A DNA stretch of 64,000 nt from Leptodontidium sp. MPI-SDFR-AT-0119 (Eukaryota > Ascomycota > Leotiomycetes > Helotiales > Leptodontidiaceae): NCBI GenBank assembly GCA_020726505.1, contig JAHLEZ010000010.1, positions 2,170,001 to 2,234,000 on the forward strand. The letters are read 5' to 3'. The notes below the pieces were generated by a model. That model had not been told where the DNA came from. It saw only the letters and a program-made list of their open reading frames with translations, and did not search any database. Positions 35,085 through 46,803 of the stretch are shown in pieces (positions within the stretch are counted from its first letter, which is position 1; each line of letters begins with the position of its first letter). A program made the translations under genes and the position numbers.

Positions 35085-36911
35085 TCACAAGTATGCCATC
35101 ACCATCATCCCAACTAAAACAAACACCCTCGACATCACAGAGCTCAAGCCGTTCGCACTACTCGCCACAATAGTAGTTGGTGCCGAGCTACCAGATGAAG
35201 GAGAGGCAGACGACGTTGGCGACCCAGATCCAGTGGAATTACCCACAGTGCCATTCCCTCCAGCAAAGTTTGTCTTACATCCACCATCATACATCGTGCC
35301 CAGAGCCAGATTAGCACCCGTCATATTCTGGTACGCCAATCTAATAAGAGTATCCTCTCCCGGGACATATTGAGGCCAACCGCCCTCGTACGAACTGAGT
35401 CCATCAACGGGATTCTTTGCAAACGTCGCCCAAGCTCCACGTATGTATGACCCGATTGCGGTCTCGGCCTCGGTATTATTCGGGATGCTTCCTCCAGACG
35501 GTGGATTATTGAACAAGATTGGAAGTTCGCTTGCATGCCATGCTCCGGAATACGGAACGGTAGTGAGTTGAGTATTTGGGAACGCACCAAACCACCTGTA
35601 TCGCCAAGTCGGCACACCATTCGCAATCGAATAAGCAGCGCGTTGAGCACCGGGGCAAACAAATCCCAAATCATTGAAAGTGTCGTAGTAGGAATCCGAC
35701 TTAGTCTCATTTCTGAAGCTGTCCAATACACGGAAGAGCCCGGCTTCGTAGTCCGTACTGCCGAGCAGGAGAGGCAGCTTGGAGAATTTGCCGTCAATAG
35801 CGAGTTGTGTGTAATTGGAGAAGACAATCTTGTCGTCAACTGTAGGACCAAAGCTGGTCGCGATCGCACCACCCTCCGCACCCCCCGCAATGGCTTTGAG
35901 GAGTTCTTTATACGATTTACTCTTCATACAAGCGAGAAGTTCTGCTTGGTCCGTAGATCTGTCACCGCAATCCAGAGCAGTGGCTGCAGCGTACCAATAC
36001 CCAGCAGCAGTATTCGCTGAAATAGCACCAAGTCCTCCACCAGGTCCAAGAACCGAACCACTCTGCTCGATGAAGCTGTGCGCAATCGGATCGTCCGCCC
36101 ATGCGAAAGTGTGGTAATCCACGGAAGCACTTCCAGCAGACTGTCCAAAGAGAGTGATTCTCGAAGGATCACCTCCGAACTTTGCAATGTTGTCTCGTAC
36201 CCACTCAATCGCTAGTCGTTGGTCCAAGAGACCTAAGTTCTTAGTTCCGTTGAGATACCCGGGGAAGCCAAAGACGTTCAGGCGGTAGTTGAACGAGACC
36301 AGAACCACATCTTCATCTTCAACGATATATTGACCGTTGTACGCGGGATTGTTACTGTTTCCTGTTGTGAATCCTCCGCCGTATATCCAGACCAACACTG
36401 CTTTTTTCGATTCGCCAGCCTGGGGTTTCGTCCAGATGTTCAGCGTGAGGCAGTCCTCGCTGAATTTGTCGCCAATTTGTCCGAGCGAGGCGAGGATCTG
36501 GAGACCGCTGCTTGTAACATTTGCTGCTTGAATGGCGGCAAAGTCAGGGGAGACTTGAGCACCTGCTGGGCAGGAGAATCCCTAGCAGAGAGTTAGCTTG
36601 AGAAGCCCTCGACTAGTCCTGTTGGATTTCTCTGAAATTGGAGCACGGGAAGAAAAACATACATAGTCTGTACCGTTTATAGCATCTGTACTCTTGTACG
36701 CTTGAGGTGCTGTCCACCTGAGATCGCCAATTGGCGGTTGTGCAAATGGAATTCCCAAATACTCAGATACTTCCGCATTGACAGAAGCAGCATGTCCAGT
36801 CACTGAACCACTGCTTGTATCAACAACTTGTCCCACAGTCCAGTTGCCAGCAGCTTGGGCGACGCCCGCTGCACCTAGTGCCAAGCCAAGAATGTGCATA
36901 AAGATTCCCAT
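35085..36911 (-). CDS. Secreted type-B carboxylesterase/lipase, probably GPI-anchored
   Basis: Two exons (36911-36663, 36581-35085) with an 81-nt GTATGT...TAG intron joining INGTDY to GFSCPAG; 581 aa. A signal peptide (residues 1-20, ILGLALGAAGVAQA) leads into the alpha/beta-hydrolase of the carboxylesterase family: YLGIPFAQPPIGDLRW, SEDCLTLNIWT, oxyanion-hole WIYGGGFTTG, nucleophile elbow FGQSAGSAS, acid residue in GSTDYEAGLF and catalytic His in GAWHASELP. The C-terminus has a Ser/Gly/Thr-rich stretch and then a hydrophobic tail (FVLVGMMVMAYL), the pattern of a GPI-anchor signal, so the enzyme likely sits at the cell wall or plasma membrane. The substrate cannot be read; relatives hydrolyse lipid, phenolic or polyester esters. 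Many N-glycosylation sites support secretion. Confidence 0.93.
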
Positions 36912-37610
36912 TGTAGAGACAGTGAAGTCAAGATGAACCTGTCCACATCACAAACATGATGCGAAAGCTCTCCATCTTATATCCTCGATCCTTGACCTGA
37001 CATGCCAATGACGACAACAAAAAACATCAGACGACCGAGCATCAAAGGAAGGCTTGCGAGGTGCCGAGGTGTATTTTCTGGAGCTGTATGTCCTGCGAAC
37101 GGGAGACATCCATAAACTAGGAAGAATCGAGCAAGTAGATGGTTCGTGGCGGCGCCTCGAAGCTCGCAACACTAGATCGATCTGGGAATAGTTGGCCGAT
37201 GTTCGTCTGTTCCTTGCACTTGGCGCGGGCAATCCGGGGTAAAACCAGTTGCGAGTGAGGGGAACCTGCAGACTACCGGTATCAATGCGCTTCCTTCGGA
37301 TGCGAATCTCTAGGTAGTTGTTCAGTCGCAATTCCCGTGAGATACTGGGGCATGTGGATGCGAGATGGTGGAAGTATGAATGTCGGTAATATTAATAAAG
37401 CTGAGAAGGGAGGTCAGAACTCGAGAAGACTTGGTGCGCATCGAAGTTGCACCTTGCGACGAAAAATTACACTGAGATGGCTCAGCACTCATAATAATGA
37501 ATCACAGCATGAGAAAACCAGTTTGTTCAATAATGATACCCTCGCCTTTTATTATTATCATATGATATATCTTAAAATCCTTATATCTTCCACTCTAACC
37601 ACGGGTTCAT
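36912..37610. other. Intergenic region
   Basis: Esterase promoter and 3' side of the peptide transporter gene. No supported gene. Confidence 0.5.
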
Positions 37611-39638
37611 CTAAACAACCTTTGTGCTGTCTGCATTGACCGCCTTCTCGTTGATTTCCGTGCCAGCAATGGAGCTATCCGACTGGTGCTGGAGATGATA
37701 ATCGTCATTGGTGCTGAGAACATACTCCTCGTCGTCAATGTGTCTGAAAAGGTAATAGAACAGAGCAGCGGCGACGAAACCAATGATCGCAGGCGCACCC
37801 AGATCCCAAGTCAAGAAAGGATCCTTGATGATGCCAGCGAAAGCGAGACCGAGAGCATATGCGATACCGGTGCTGAACAAGTTGAGAGCAGTGACCAGAC
37901 TTCGCATGTTCTTGGGAGCGCGCGAGTAGGCGAGACCGTAAGCTGGTACGTTTACGAATAACTCAGAGATACCACCAAGAGCGTATGGAATGGCCATCCA
38001 CCAGACGCTGATGTTTGCGACCAAAGAATTGCCATCTGCATCAACGCAAGATTTGCTCGAACCATAGTGACCACAGGGACCAATCTTGTAAGCGTAGCTG
38101 AAAGTACTGTGTTAGCATTTATTTCAGTATAGACTCAGCAATGCGGAAACTTACTAGTTCAACACTGTGTATCCAACAGCACCGACGGCAGAGAGGAAGA
38201 GACCGAATGTGATGCGAGCAACAGGGCCGAAGTGAATGTGTTTCGAGCGGAGATATGGGTACAGGAGGTAGTTTAGAACAGGCGCCATAATAATGATTGA
38301 CAAAGAGTTGAAGTTGCTGATCAGGTCGTTTGGCTGTCCATCGGTTCGGAGCATCGTTGACAGGGCATCAGCGGAAATACCGAGACCATTATCGTTGATA
38401 TATTGAATTGGAAAGAAACAGAACATGCCAGTGGCCTGGAAGGTTCGGCGTACGTCATCAACGAACTGGTCGTTCCATGGAACAGTCTTGGAGCTGCCGT
38501 TTGCAGCCAAGACAGATGGCTTGGCAGCTTCCCAGAAACCATGGCGACCGAATCTCTTGAAGTTGCTCTTAAGGCAGATGCCGAGGACCTTGAAGCAGTT
38601 GAATAGATCACTTCCTCCTGGCGGATACAGAGTGAGTCTCTTGTGGAGATACCAGAGGACAAATGGCAATGGTACGTAGATGCCCATTGGCAAGGCAAAG
38701 GTGGCCATCCATCCGACGTTCTTTGCCAAGTAACTACTTGGAACTCCCAAGAAGCCACCAACGTTGATGAGAAGATAGAACCAGAGAACCACTCTCTCGG
38801 TTGTAGACTCGGGGTCGATGATGACTCTCTCTCCAGTCTTGAGTGTCTTGATAGTTGGTTTTGTCTCCTCGATTTGGTCGAGAAGGGTGGGCGAAACGCA
38901 GGGCTTGAACATGGCTGAATAGTTGATTAGTTACGATCCGTCATCCAAACTTGCATATGACTTACCAGCACCAATAGCAAGCACATATAAGGAGATCAAG
39001 TAGGGAGCGGCAGAGTGTCCGTGTTGAAGAAGCGAGGGAGCACCAGAGGCAATCATGAGGGCGTGGGCAACACCAAAAACACCCACTCCGTAGCAGATGA
39101 GTTTGAATCGACCAGTGTATGTATCGGCAATGTAACCAAAGATGACAGGGAGACAGTAGACAAGCATCTTGAATGACTGACTGACGGCAGTTGCCTTGAC
39201 CGTACCAAGTCCCAAAGCTCCAGCAGTCGATTGAGATCCTTTTGGTGGTGCACCGTAACCATTTCCGCCACGTGGAAGGGACCTGTTGACAAAGTTCGAT
39301 ATAACACCGACCGATGAATAGTAAGATCCACGTTCGCAGAACTCCGCGAAACAGAGGACATATGCGGTGTATGGAATTTTGCCAGCCACTCGACGGAGAG
39401 TGCCAAGTTCTTCAGGAGTTGGTTTTCCATCGTAATCCCCTTCCATTCCAGCAGCGACAGACTCGGCTTTGGTGTCTGCGTGGATCATTGCTCCTGGCTG
39501 GTCCATAGCAAGATGGCTGTCTGCGCCGATCGTAAACTGGGCATCGGCTGTCTTTGCGTCCGCTGGAAATATGTTAGAATTATTCTGCTTCTGGTAGTTG
39601 CCTGATAGGAGGAGAATTGAGCAGTTTCACGTACCCAT
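37611..39638 (-). CDS. ptr2: PTR2-type proton-coupled oligopeptide transporter
   Basis: Four exons: 39638-39635 (only ATG plus one base), 39562-38966, 38914-38155, 38097-37611; introns 72, 51 and 57 nt; 615 aa. The tiny first exon is needed to give a start and joins in frame to ADAKTADAQF. The POT/PTR signatures are present: FAEFCERGSYY (the proton-coupling E-x-x-E-R motif), GYIADTYTGRFK, MFKPCVSPTLLDQ and WFYLLINVGG, with about 12 hydrophobic segments and a cytosolic acidic N- and C-terminus. These plasma-membrane symporters import di- and tripeptides; in fungi they are induced by peptides and repressed by good nitrogen sources. The extracellular loop near the third intron has two Cys (GPCG, KSCVDA). 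Assignment is secure; the start rests on the microexon. Confidence 0.93.
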
Positions 39639-42600
39639 TGTAAAGTCAGTTAAGCACTTCTGCTGAACTCCAATACTGGGATATCAAAGTAGTTTCGACA
39701 GGAAGAAGCATCGGAGGAGGTCTGTGGTTAATATAGCATCCAGATTCGAAGCTTTCGAACTGGTGGTTGAAACACCCACCTTCCTAAAAGATAGCTGTGA
39801 TTCCTAGGATGAGGTTGGACCGGCCAGAGCTAGTGCTGTCGATCACGTTGTGCCCGCGATGTTCCACACAAGCAACAACAAGCATCTAATTGGGTTGGCA
39901 CGAGTCTTAGCTCAAAGCTTCGGAGTATGCGAAACACTCTCCTTCCTATTGAAGCTAAGCTGCTGTCATCTTCGGGTCAAAACCAAACCTAAATTGCCTC
40001 CAGTAGTTGATTGCACCATTCGATAAGCCTCGCTTGAGTCGCTTCCCCAAGGTCTGGACATGGTTCTGGAAGAGTTTGACAGTAAAAACATCTTACTGTC
40101 GAGGCCAGCAGATAAGATTGGGCGTCTTGATTCGAGGTAAACATTTGAATATTCTGGACCCTGGACACGGGCATTTGGAAGGGTATCATTGATAAGGATC
40201 GTAAGATCCCCTTCGAATCGGCTGGACCGACCATACATCCGGAAGAGATATCAAATCCTTGCCAAGAGCCTGTTGAATTAACAGTTCCAAATCCCGTGAG
40301 GGGCGTTACGCCTCAACCGCCACGATCGGCCGGAATCTCGCCGCACAATGCATGGCATCGGGGAGCTTGGCCGCATCCGAGATCATCCTTGAGGAGGCAG
40401 GTCGGTATTCGCGGTGCCCGATTGGAAAGCAGTACCAACTTGAGGAACTTGAAGTCAAACGAGATCCGATGCAACCACAAAAATACAATCCCGCGAACGC
40501 CACAAATGTAACAATCCTGCTCCTGCCTATCTGTCTGTCATGACCTGACCAAGGATTCAAGCTCGTAAGATTCGGCCCGTTGTTCTAGAGCTAGTCGAAC
40601 TGAGCGCTGGTTAACAAGCAAGCAAACTTCCCATGCATGGTCATGAAATTTTGTTTCATAAGCCGGAACCCCTGGATTTCGAAAGCTTCTAGAACAAATC
40701 CACTACCGAGGTTAGATCCCGAGCCCGATCTCATTTGCTGAGGAAGAAAAAAAATGGCCGGTACCGAGAGGATACAGAGTGCTAAGTATATGTTCTACTT
40801 TGTAATGAGAGATACCTGCCCCCTGAGAATCGGAAGGGGAGAAAAAAATAAATGAACGGGTCTTCTGGGGCGTCGGCAATTGCGTGATGCCACCCCAGAA
40901 TCATTGGCTGACATAGCGAACCTGGTCCCTGAGTGTGGAAAGTCCGTCGCGTAAAGGTACCCATAGGCATTTGTTGGCAAGGAATTAAAATGTCGTATTC
41001 TCGCGTTCGAGACGTGCCTGTCAGGCTGTCAGGCTGCGCACATTCCGTGATCTGTCATGGCATGTTTCTATTGTTTCTGAGCCGCTGTGGTGAGCGAAGA
41101 TGAAGTGGGAAGGAGATGAGGTGTCAGCAAGCTTTGTGGGGGTCGTGGCATGCCTATCTTCCTGTCTTGGAGAGCTTGGCTGCTTGGCGATGTTCTCGAG
41201 TTGGCATCGCGCCTGGGCATGGAAAACCGCTTCCTTTCCTTGACGGAAGAGAAAATCAGGTGAGTGGGTGTGATTCCTCGAGTTGTTCTGAAAGCCGTCT
41301 AAAATCCGGCGATCTGACCAACATCATCCAATCTCGAAAAACATGCTCAATTGTGAGCTTTTGTGCGTATGTGAAGTGATGCATCTCATGACAGAGCCGT
41401 GAAAGTCAACAAGAGGCGAACCGAGGTGTCCGAAGAGAGGAATGAGAAGTTGACTTGCTCTTACAAGTTACAGCCGAGAAATAGCGGCCACAAACGGCTT
41501 TGGACGAATTGCCAAGGTTTTTTGCCTCTCCTTTTGCGTAATCAAGGAACATGTATAGCTCCTTCAACGGCTCGCGCGGCCGGGGACCACTTCGGCTAGG
41601 TAGAATATGGCAGCTGAGAAATGGGAAGATATTAGAATTACGTACAGAAACAGTTGGGAAAAGCCCAACTGCCTCAATTGACGAGAAAACAAATTGTGAA
41701 TGCGGGGATGCGGGGAAGCAGCGTTGTGTTTTAATCAAGTGCTAGGAAGGGAGAGGACTAGGACAACCGCAACAGTTTCTGGAGTTCGAATAGGCTAACT
41801 TCCGATTTCGAGGCAACTAAGCCGGATCGAGCGAGACCTGTAAGGTTTTAGTATTAGCTTTCAGATTTCGGAGACTTCCGCAGTGAATGAGAGTTTCCAG
41901 GACTGAATCTGGGCGAGGCTCAACTCTTGACAGACATACTACTCAGTCAAGAAAACGGAGGCCTCCTTCAGTGATCTTGTAACTCCCCGGCTGCCTCGCG
42001 CTCATCAGCGCATTCCGAATGTCCCATCCCACCCACCCGCAATACCTCACACCTAATTACCTAGGCCTTGAATTCCCGAACTACTCAAGTAGAGGAATGA
42101 CACAAGTAGAAATCCTCCGCGTCCTGGTCTCTCAAGCCGTGCAGATGACCCGAGCGCCACGAGCAGTTCAAACCCTGCCATGGCAATCCGTCTCAAAGGA
42201 GTCGTTGACGAGGAGTTCCTACCGAAGAAATGGGATACCGATGCATCGGAGAGGCTGGCCACTGAGGATAGAGCTCGGCGGACCGAAATCGTGACAGCAC
42301 GAAGGCCCGCAGGGTGCTGGAGGTGTTGATCGTGGTGGACGTCGTCGTTGAAAGAGATACTCACAAGCACAATACCTGCAGGTTCCGGGCCTGCAACCTG
42401 CTGAAGCCATCAACAATATCAAATAGTAGTACACTATGATTTTGTTTGGTGTAGGGAGGTCGACAAGCGGCAATGCGGCAATCGGGCGCGAATTAGACGC
42501 CTGTTGACGACAGCTACCATGTGGAAGGTACGGCATTAACAAACTCGTGGCCGACGAACATTTGTTTGCTTATTAGGTCCAGGCCAACAGTACTTTGAAA

Positions 42601-42689
42601 ATGCTAAAATGAAAGCTACAGATAAGCTACAAGTTCAAACCCATTGCCTGGTCAGAAAAATAAGAGTGTTTCAGTCACGCTATTCCGCC
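39639..42689. other. About 3 kb without a supported gene
   Basis: PTR2 promoter at the left, then short frames on both strands with no recognisable motif or plausible exon chain. I saw no transposon ends or RNA gene. Confidence 0.45.
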
Positions 42690-44375
42690 TCACTTCTTCC
42701 TCAGGAACAGAGTCTGCGAGTTGCAGTAGGACTTGAGTCCTGCCACTCCGTTCTCAGCGCCCATACCAGAATGCTTGTGACCACCGAATGGCACACGAGG
42801 ATCTAAGTCAGTGTGAGTGTTTACCCATACGGTGCCAGCCTCAATTTTGAGAGCCATCTTGTTTGCACGCTCAAGGTTGGAGGACCAGATTGATCCTCCA
42901 AGACCATAGAACGTGTTGTTGGCCTTGTCAATAGCTTCGTCGTCGGTGCTGAAGCTCAGGAGTGGGACGATGGGACCTAGCAATCGCGTCAGCATTCATG
43001 CAAGTTAATGAAATGCAATAGGCCAGACTTACCGAATGGTTCTTCGACGACAAGTCTAGAATTCTCGGCTGGTCGATCGACGATCGTGGGCGTGATGAAG
43101 TAGCCCTTTCCAGTCGGATTAACTCCTCCCACTGCAATATTCATCTTCTCGCTTTCGGCTTCTTGGAAGAAGCCCTTGACTCGGTCGTATTGCATCTTGT
43201 TCTGAATCGGGCCCAAGAACACTCCTTCCTCATTTCCTTCTCCGAGCTTGAGAGTCTTTGTGTACCTGACCATAGCATCTCGGAACTCGTCGATGATTTT
43301 CTCGTGGACGTAGATTCGTTTGATGGCGATACAGATCTATTTCACGTTAGTTTGCTGAAACTTGTCTCAAAAACGTGTGTGCTTTACCTGGCCGGAATTC
43401 AAGAATGCATAAGTGGCAATCTGTTGGTATGATCAGCAGTCATTCTTCGCATTAGTGTTGATCTATACCTTCGCGGCAACTTCCTCAATGTTGACATCAT
43501 CCAAAATGATAGCAGGATCCTTCCCACCAAGCTCGAGAGTCACACGCTTCAAAGTCTTGCTTGCAGACGCCATGACCTTTTTGCCTGTCTCAGTCGAGCC
43601 AGTGAAACTGATCTTTGCGGGAGTAGGATGTTCAGTAAGCCAAATGCCGAGATTGTCATCTCCAGAAAGACCCTGAAGGACGCCGGGCGGGAAGAACTGC
43701 TGACCCAACTCGACTAATTTCAAACCTCCGGCTGGAGTGAATGGAGATGGCTTGATGATAATGGGGTTACCAGTTACGATAGACATTCCGATCTTGCCAC
43801 ATGCAAGCACAATAGGGAAGTTCCACGGGACAATACCCACGGCTACTCCGAGTGGAGTATATCGAACGAGGATGGTCTTCTCGTCATCCTCTAGTCGCTC
43901 TTCAGGAAGTTCGTGGCTTGCGGCTCCTCGAAGCCAAGACACAGCCGCATCAATCTCCATCTGCGCGAACATGATCTATGGTGATTCAGCACGATGCACA
44001 TTAATACAGTACCTGAGAAAATAAACGCTTTACCGGCTTTCCTTGCTCCTTAGTAAGCAGCTTTGAAAATCCGTCCTTCTCGGCTTCGAGAGCATCTGCA
44101 AAAGCACGCACAGCCTTCTGACGCTCTGCATATGGAACCGCGGCCCAAGTCTTGAATGCCTTCTGAGCAGCAACCATAGCTCTGTCGACATCGTCCTGGG
44201 TAGCTACAGGTACGGTTGAGCTGTTCTCCTCGGTGGCAGGGTTGATGCCGTGGCGAGTATTCTTCCCATTGTCCGCCTTCCCATTGATGGTGTTGGAGAA
44301 TGTGTCCCATGACAGAGGTGTGACCTTTGACGAAGCTCCATTGGCACCATGACCGTTTGTTGCAGAAGGACTCAT
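42690..44375 (-). CDS. NAD(P)-dependent aldehyde dehydrogenase
   Basis: Five exons: 44375-44034, 43975-43469, 43420-43388 (33 nt), 43336-43033, 42976-42690; introns 48-58 nt; 490 aa. Family motifs: VPWNFPIVLACGKIG and KPSPFTP (cofactor binding), FTGSTETGKKVM, the general base in VTLELGGKDP, the nucleophile in NSGQICIA, EEPFGPIVPLL and the C-terminal PFGGHKHSGMG. The 33-nt exon encodes IATYAFLNSGQ and stops two residues before the catalytic Cys. The length is normal for cytosolic ALDHs; the first 40 residues are Ser/Gly/Asn-rich and not a clear targeting signal. The sequence is closest in style to fungal broad-substrate or aromatic (salicylaldehyde/vanillin-type) ALDHs; the substrate is an inference only. 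Confidence 0.94.
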
Positions 44376-45711
44376 CTTCGCGGTTTGTGGAGGATCTGGT
44401 ATATATGATATGGTTTTTGTTCTTTTTCTTTTTTTGGTTTCAGTTGGTTCACAAGAGTGGAGGGGAACAGGATTTATTGTAGGAGAAATACTTCTCAGCT
44501 TCTCGAGGGGCAATCGCTCTAGATTAGCAGACCATGGCACTTGGTGGCACTGACAGTTCCGATGTTGATTGGTTCGGCTCTCGGTTGTCATGTCCAGCCA
44601 CCTCGACAACCACGGCCCGTCAGAAAATACCCCGCATCCATAGTCAAATCGCCACGGGTTCCAACGAGAGAATTATTTGATGGGAGCCGTTAACAATTGC
44701 CGACACATATGTGCTGGGTCTGCTGATTACTGTGGCTGTATCCTTGAGCCTTAAACTTCCTGCTACTACTGAGCTTTCCGCTAAAGAAGTGATGTAGTTA
44801 CGAGATCAGATGAGGAATGCTAGTTCTGGAACATGATCAAGCTAATATATCCTACAAGCGTGTATTGTACCACTAGCATTGCCTTCTGGAATTTGTGGTC
44901 ATGATTATTGTCTATTCATGTTGGTCAGTTGTGCCGGGCCGGGTAGCTCATGATTTCTTCTTTGCGGGGGTGGGGGGTTGTCCACTTCACGAGTACAGAC
45001 GAGCCGAGCTCTAACAATGTTCACAAATCAGCGAGACACTAAATTGAAACCGCTTAGCCCTGATCTCATGTGCTATTTCCTCTACGGCTGCGCTCAATGG
45101 CAATCATTATCCACCGAAGGTGGCCCCAAAAATCGCTTCGCTTATGCCGTCATGTTGACATTCCGCCAACGACAAACCGCTCCATTTGGCCCCAATAGGC
45201 AAAGAAAACTTGGGACAGGCTGCTTTCTTTGTTGGCTTGTTGTAGATACTTACGGGAAAGCTGCAGCATTTGACTACATTAGATGTAGTCGTTGCCGTTT
45301 AACTACTTGAAGTTTGACATGCTGAAGTCGAGGGGATCTGGATTCTAGTGGCTGTCCCCAATCTGTACCTCAATTTCAAGGACAAAAGGAGCCCTAAAAG
45401 CAAGAATGTCACGAAGATATAAATGAACCCAAAGAACTACGATGTAAGTGCTATATGATACGATTAGCATCTGATGACACTGAACATAGCAAATAATTGT
45501 TTCGAACTGTGGCCACAAAGCGCATTCAACCACCACACAACAATCATCAGCCCGAAAAGTTCATGAGAGTACAGAACTACGTGAGGATACATTTTTGATT
45601 AGTCTCTCTCTAGTGGGCTGCCAAAAAGCCAGCATGCAAGCTTTTCCCCGAATATACAACGAGGTATGGCAATCATCCTTGATCTCTATCTCTCACCCAC
45701 CCGCCAGTCCT
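44376..45711. other. Intergenic region
   Basis: ALDH promoter, with a poly-T/CT stretch at 44410-44440, then sequence without a supported gene. Confidence 0.5.
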
Positions 45712-46080
45712 CTACCACTCATCCCGCCCTCCATGCCGAGCCACAGCCTGTCCCCAACCTCTGGCACCCTCCTCACCACCACCCTCATTGCTAGTCACAC
45801 CCTTTGTTGCACCTGCAACTGCAGTCTCGGTCTTCCCATCTGTGCCATTGCTTCCACCCCCCTTCATACTCGCAGCCTTAGCTTGGGCGATCATCAACTT
45901 CTCAGCCAACGCAGCGCATTCCTCGCATTCCTGGTACATTTCGACTGGGACGACATCAAGTCCAGTTTTCTGACCGTTGGCATAGTGGCCCTTTCCTGGT
46001 TGGAGGAGGAACTCGCAGAAGATAACCTCCTCGAGTTCTTCGCAGCCGCAAGTGTACTGGCGTACTGTCTCGACGCACAT
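45712..46080 (-). CDS. Small cysteine-rich hypothetical protein
   Basis: Single exon, 122 aa, MCVETVRQYTCGCEELEE. The first 60 residues contain seven Cys: C2, the pair in YTCGC, VIFCEF and the ECEEC pair. Such small fungal proteins with a TCGC motif near the start are common and may bind a metal through the Cys pairs. Residues 60-75 are an Ala/Lys-rich helix and the last 40 are Gly/Thr/Glu-rich and likely disordered. No signal peptide, so it is probably intracellular. It lies 0.7 kb from the phosphoesterase gene, on the same strand. Function unknown. Confidence 0.65.
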   Translation of the reverse strand: MCVETVRQYTCGCEELEEVIFCEFLLQPGKGHYANGQKTGLDVVPVEMYQECEECAALAEKLMIAQAKAASMKGGGSNGTDGKTETAVAGATKGVTSNEGGGEEGARGWGQAVARHGGRDEW

Positions 46081-46803
46081 GACTAAGTCGGTTGGCTTGT
46101 TGGTGACAAGGTGCAGGGAGTCCTAGGTGTTTGATATGATGTGTTTGTCGTCTTCTCGAGGATGTAGAAGAAAGTATGGAGGAGGGGTGATTGCCAGCTC
46201 GGATTTGGGTCTCTCTTTTTGTCGTTTTGTCGTTGCGGTCTGGATTTGTTCTGATGGTACAGGACTCGAACTTCGTGGAGCGTGATGTCGTTTTCGTGGG
46301 GACGGGTCACTTCGCGAGCAATATATACCTGCCTATAGAAACCGAGAAACTGCTCTCGTTAGCCGAGATGGCTTGTACTATTCACGAGATTGGATTAATT
46401 CACCGAGAACTTGTCTGTTGCGATAAACATGATTCTCCAGTCCGGCACAAGCACACTTGAAAAATTATTTTTAGAATCTTGTCATCCCTGCTTTCCACTT
46501 CGAAAACATCAGCCTAGTTAATTCATCTGCCTCAACCTCTCTTAGGAGGTCTTAATACAGGTATCCCGGCCTGTACGTACTCCATGCTGGATAAGAGAAT
46601 CTCAGGTGTTTAGATGGGACGCACAAGCAATCGTGTGGGCCAGTTGGGTTACAGTTGCATTCTGGATTTTATGACCTGTATTTTCATTTCAAAATAACAT
46701 CAGCGCCCCGAGATATGATGCTCGTGGCAATCTTATTTTGTCTACCCTGACTTCCATTCCAGGCCAGCATATGTTTCCTGGGCTTAGTCCCCCCAATCTC
46801 ATC
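46081..46803. other. Intergenic region
   Basis: 5' side of the small protein gene and 3' side of the phosphoesterase. Nothing else seen. Confidence 0.5.
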
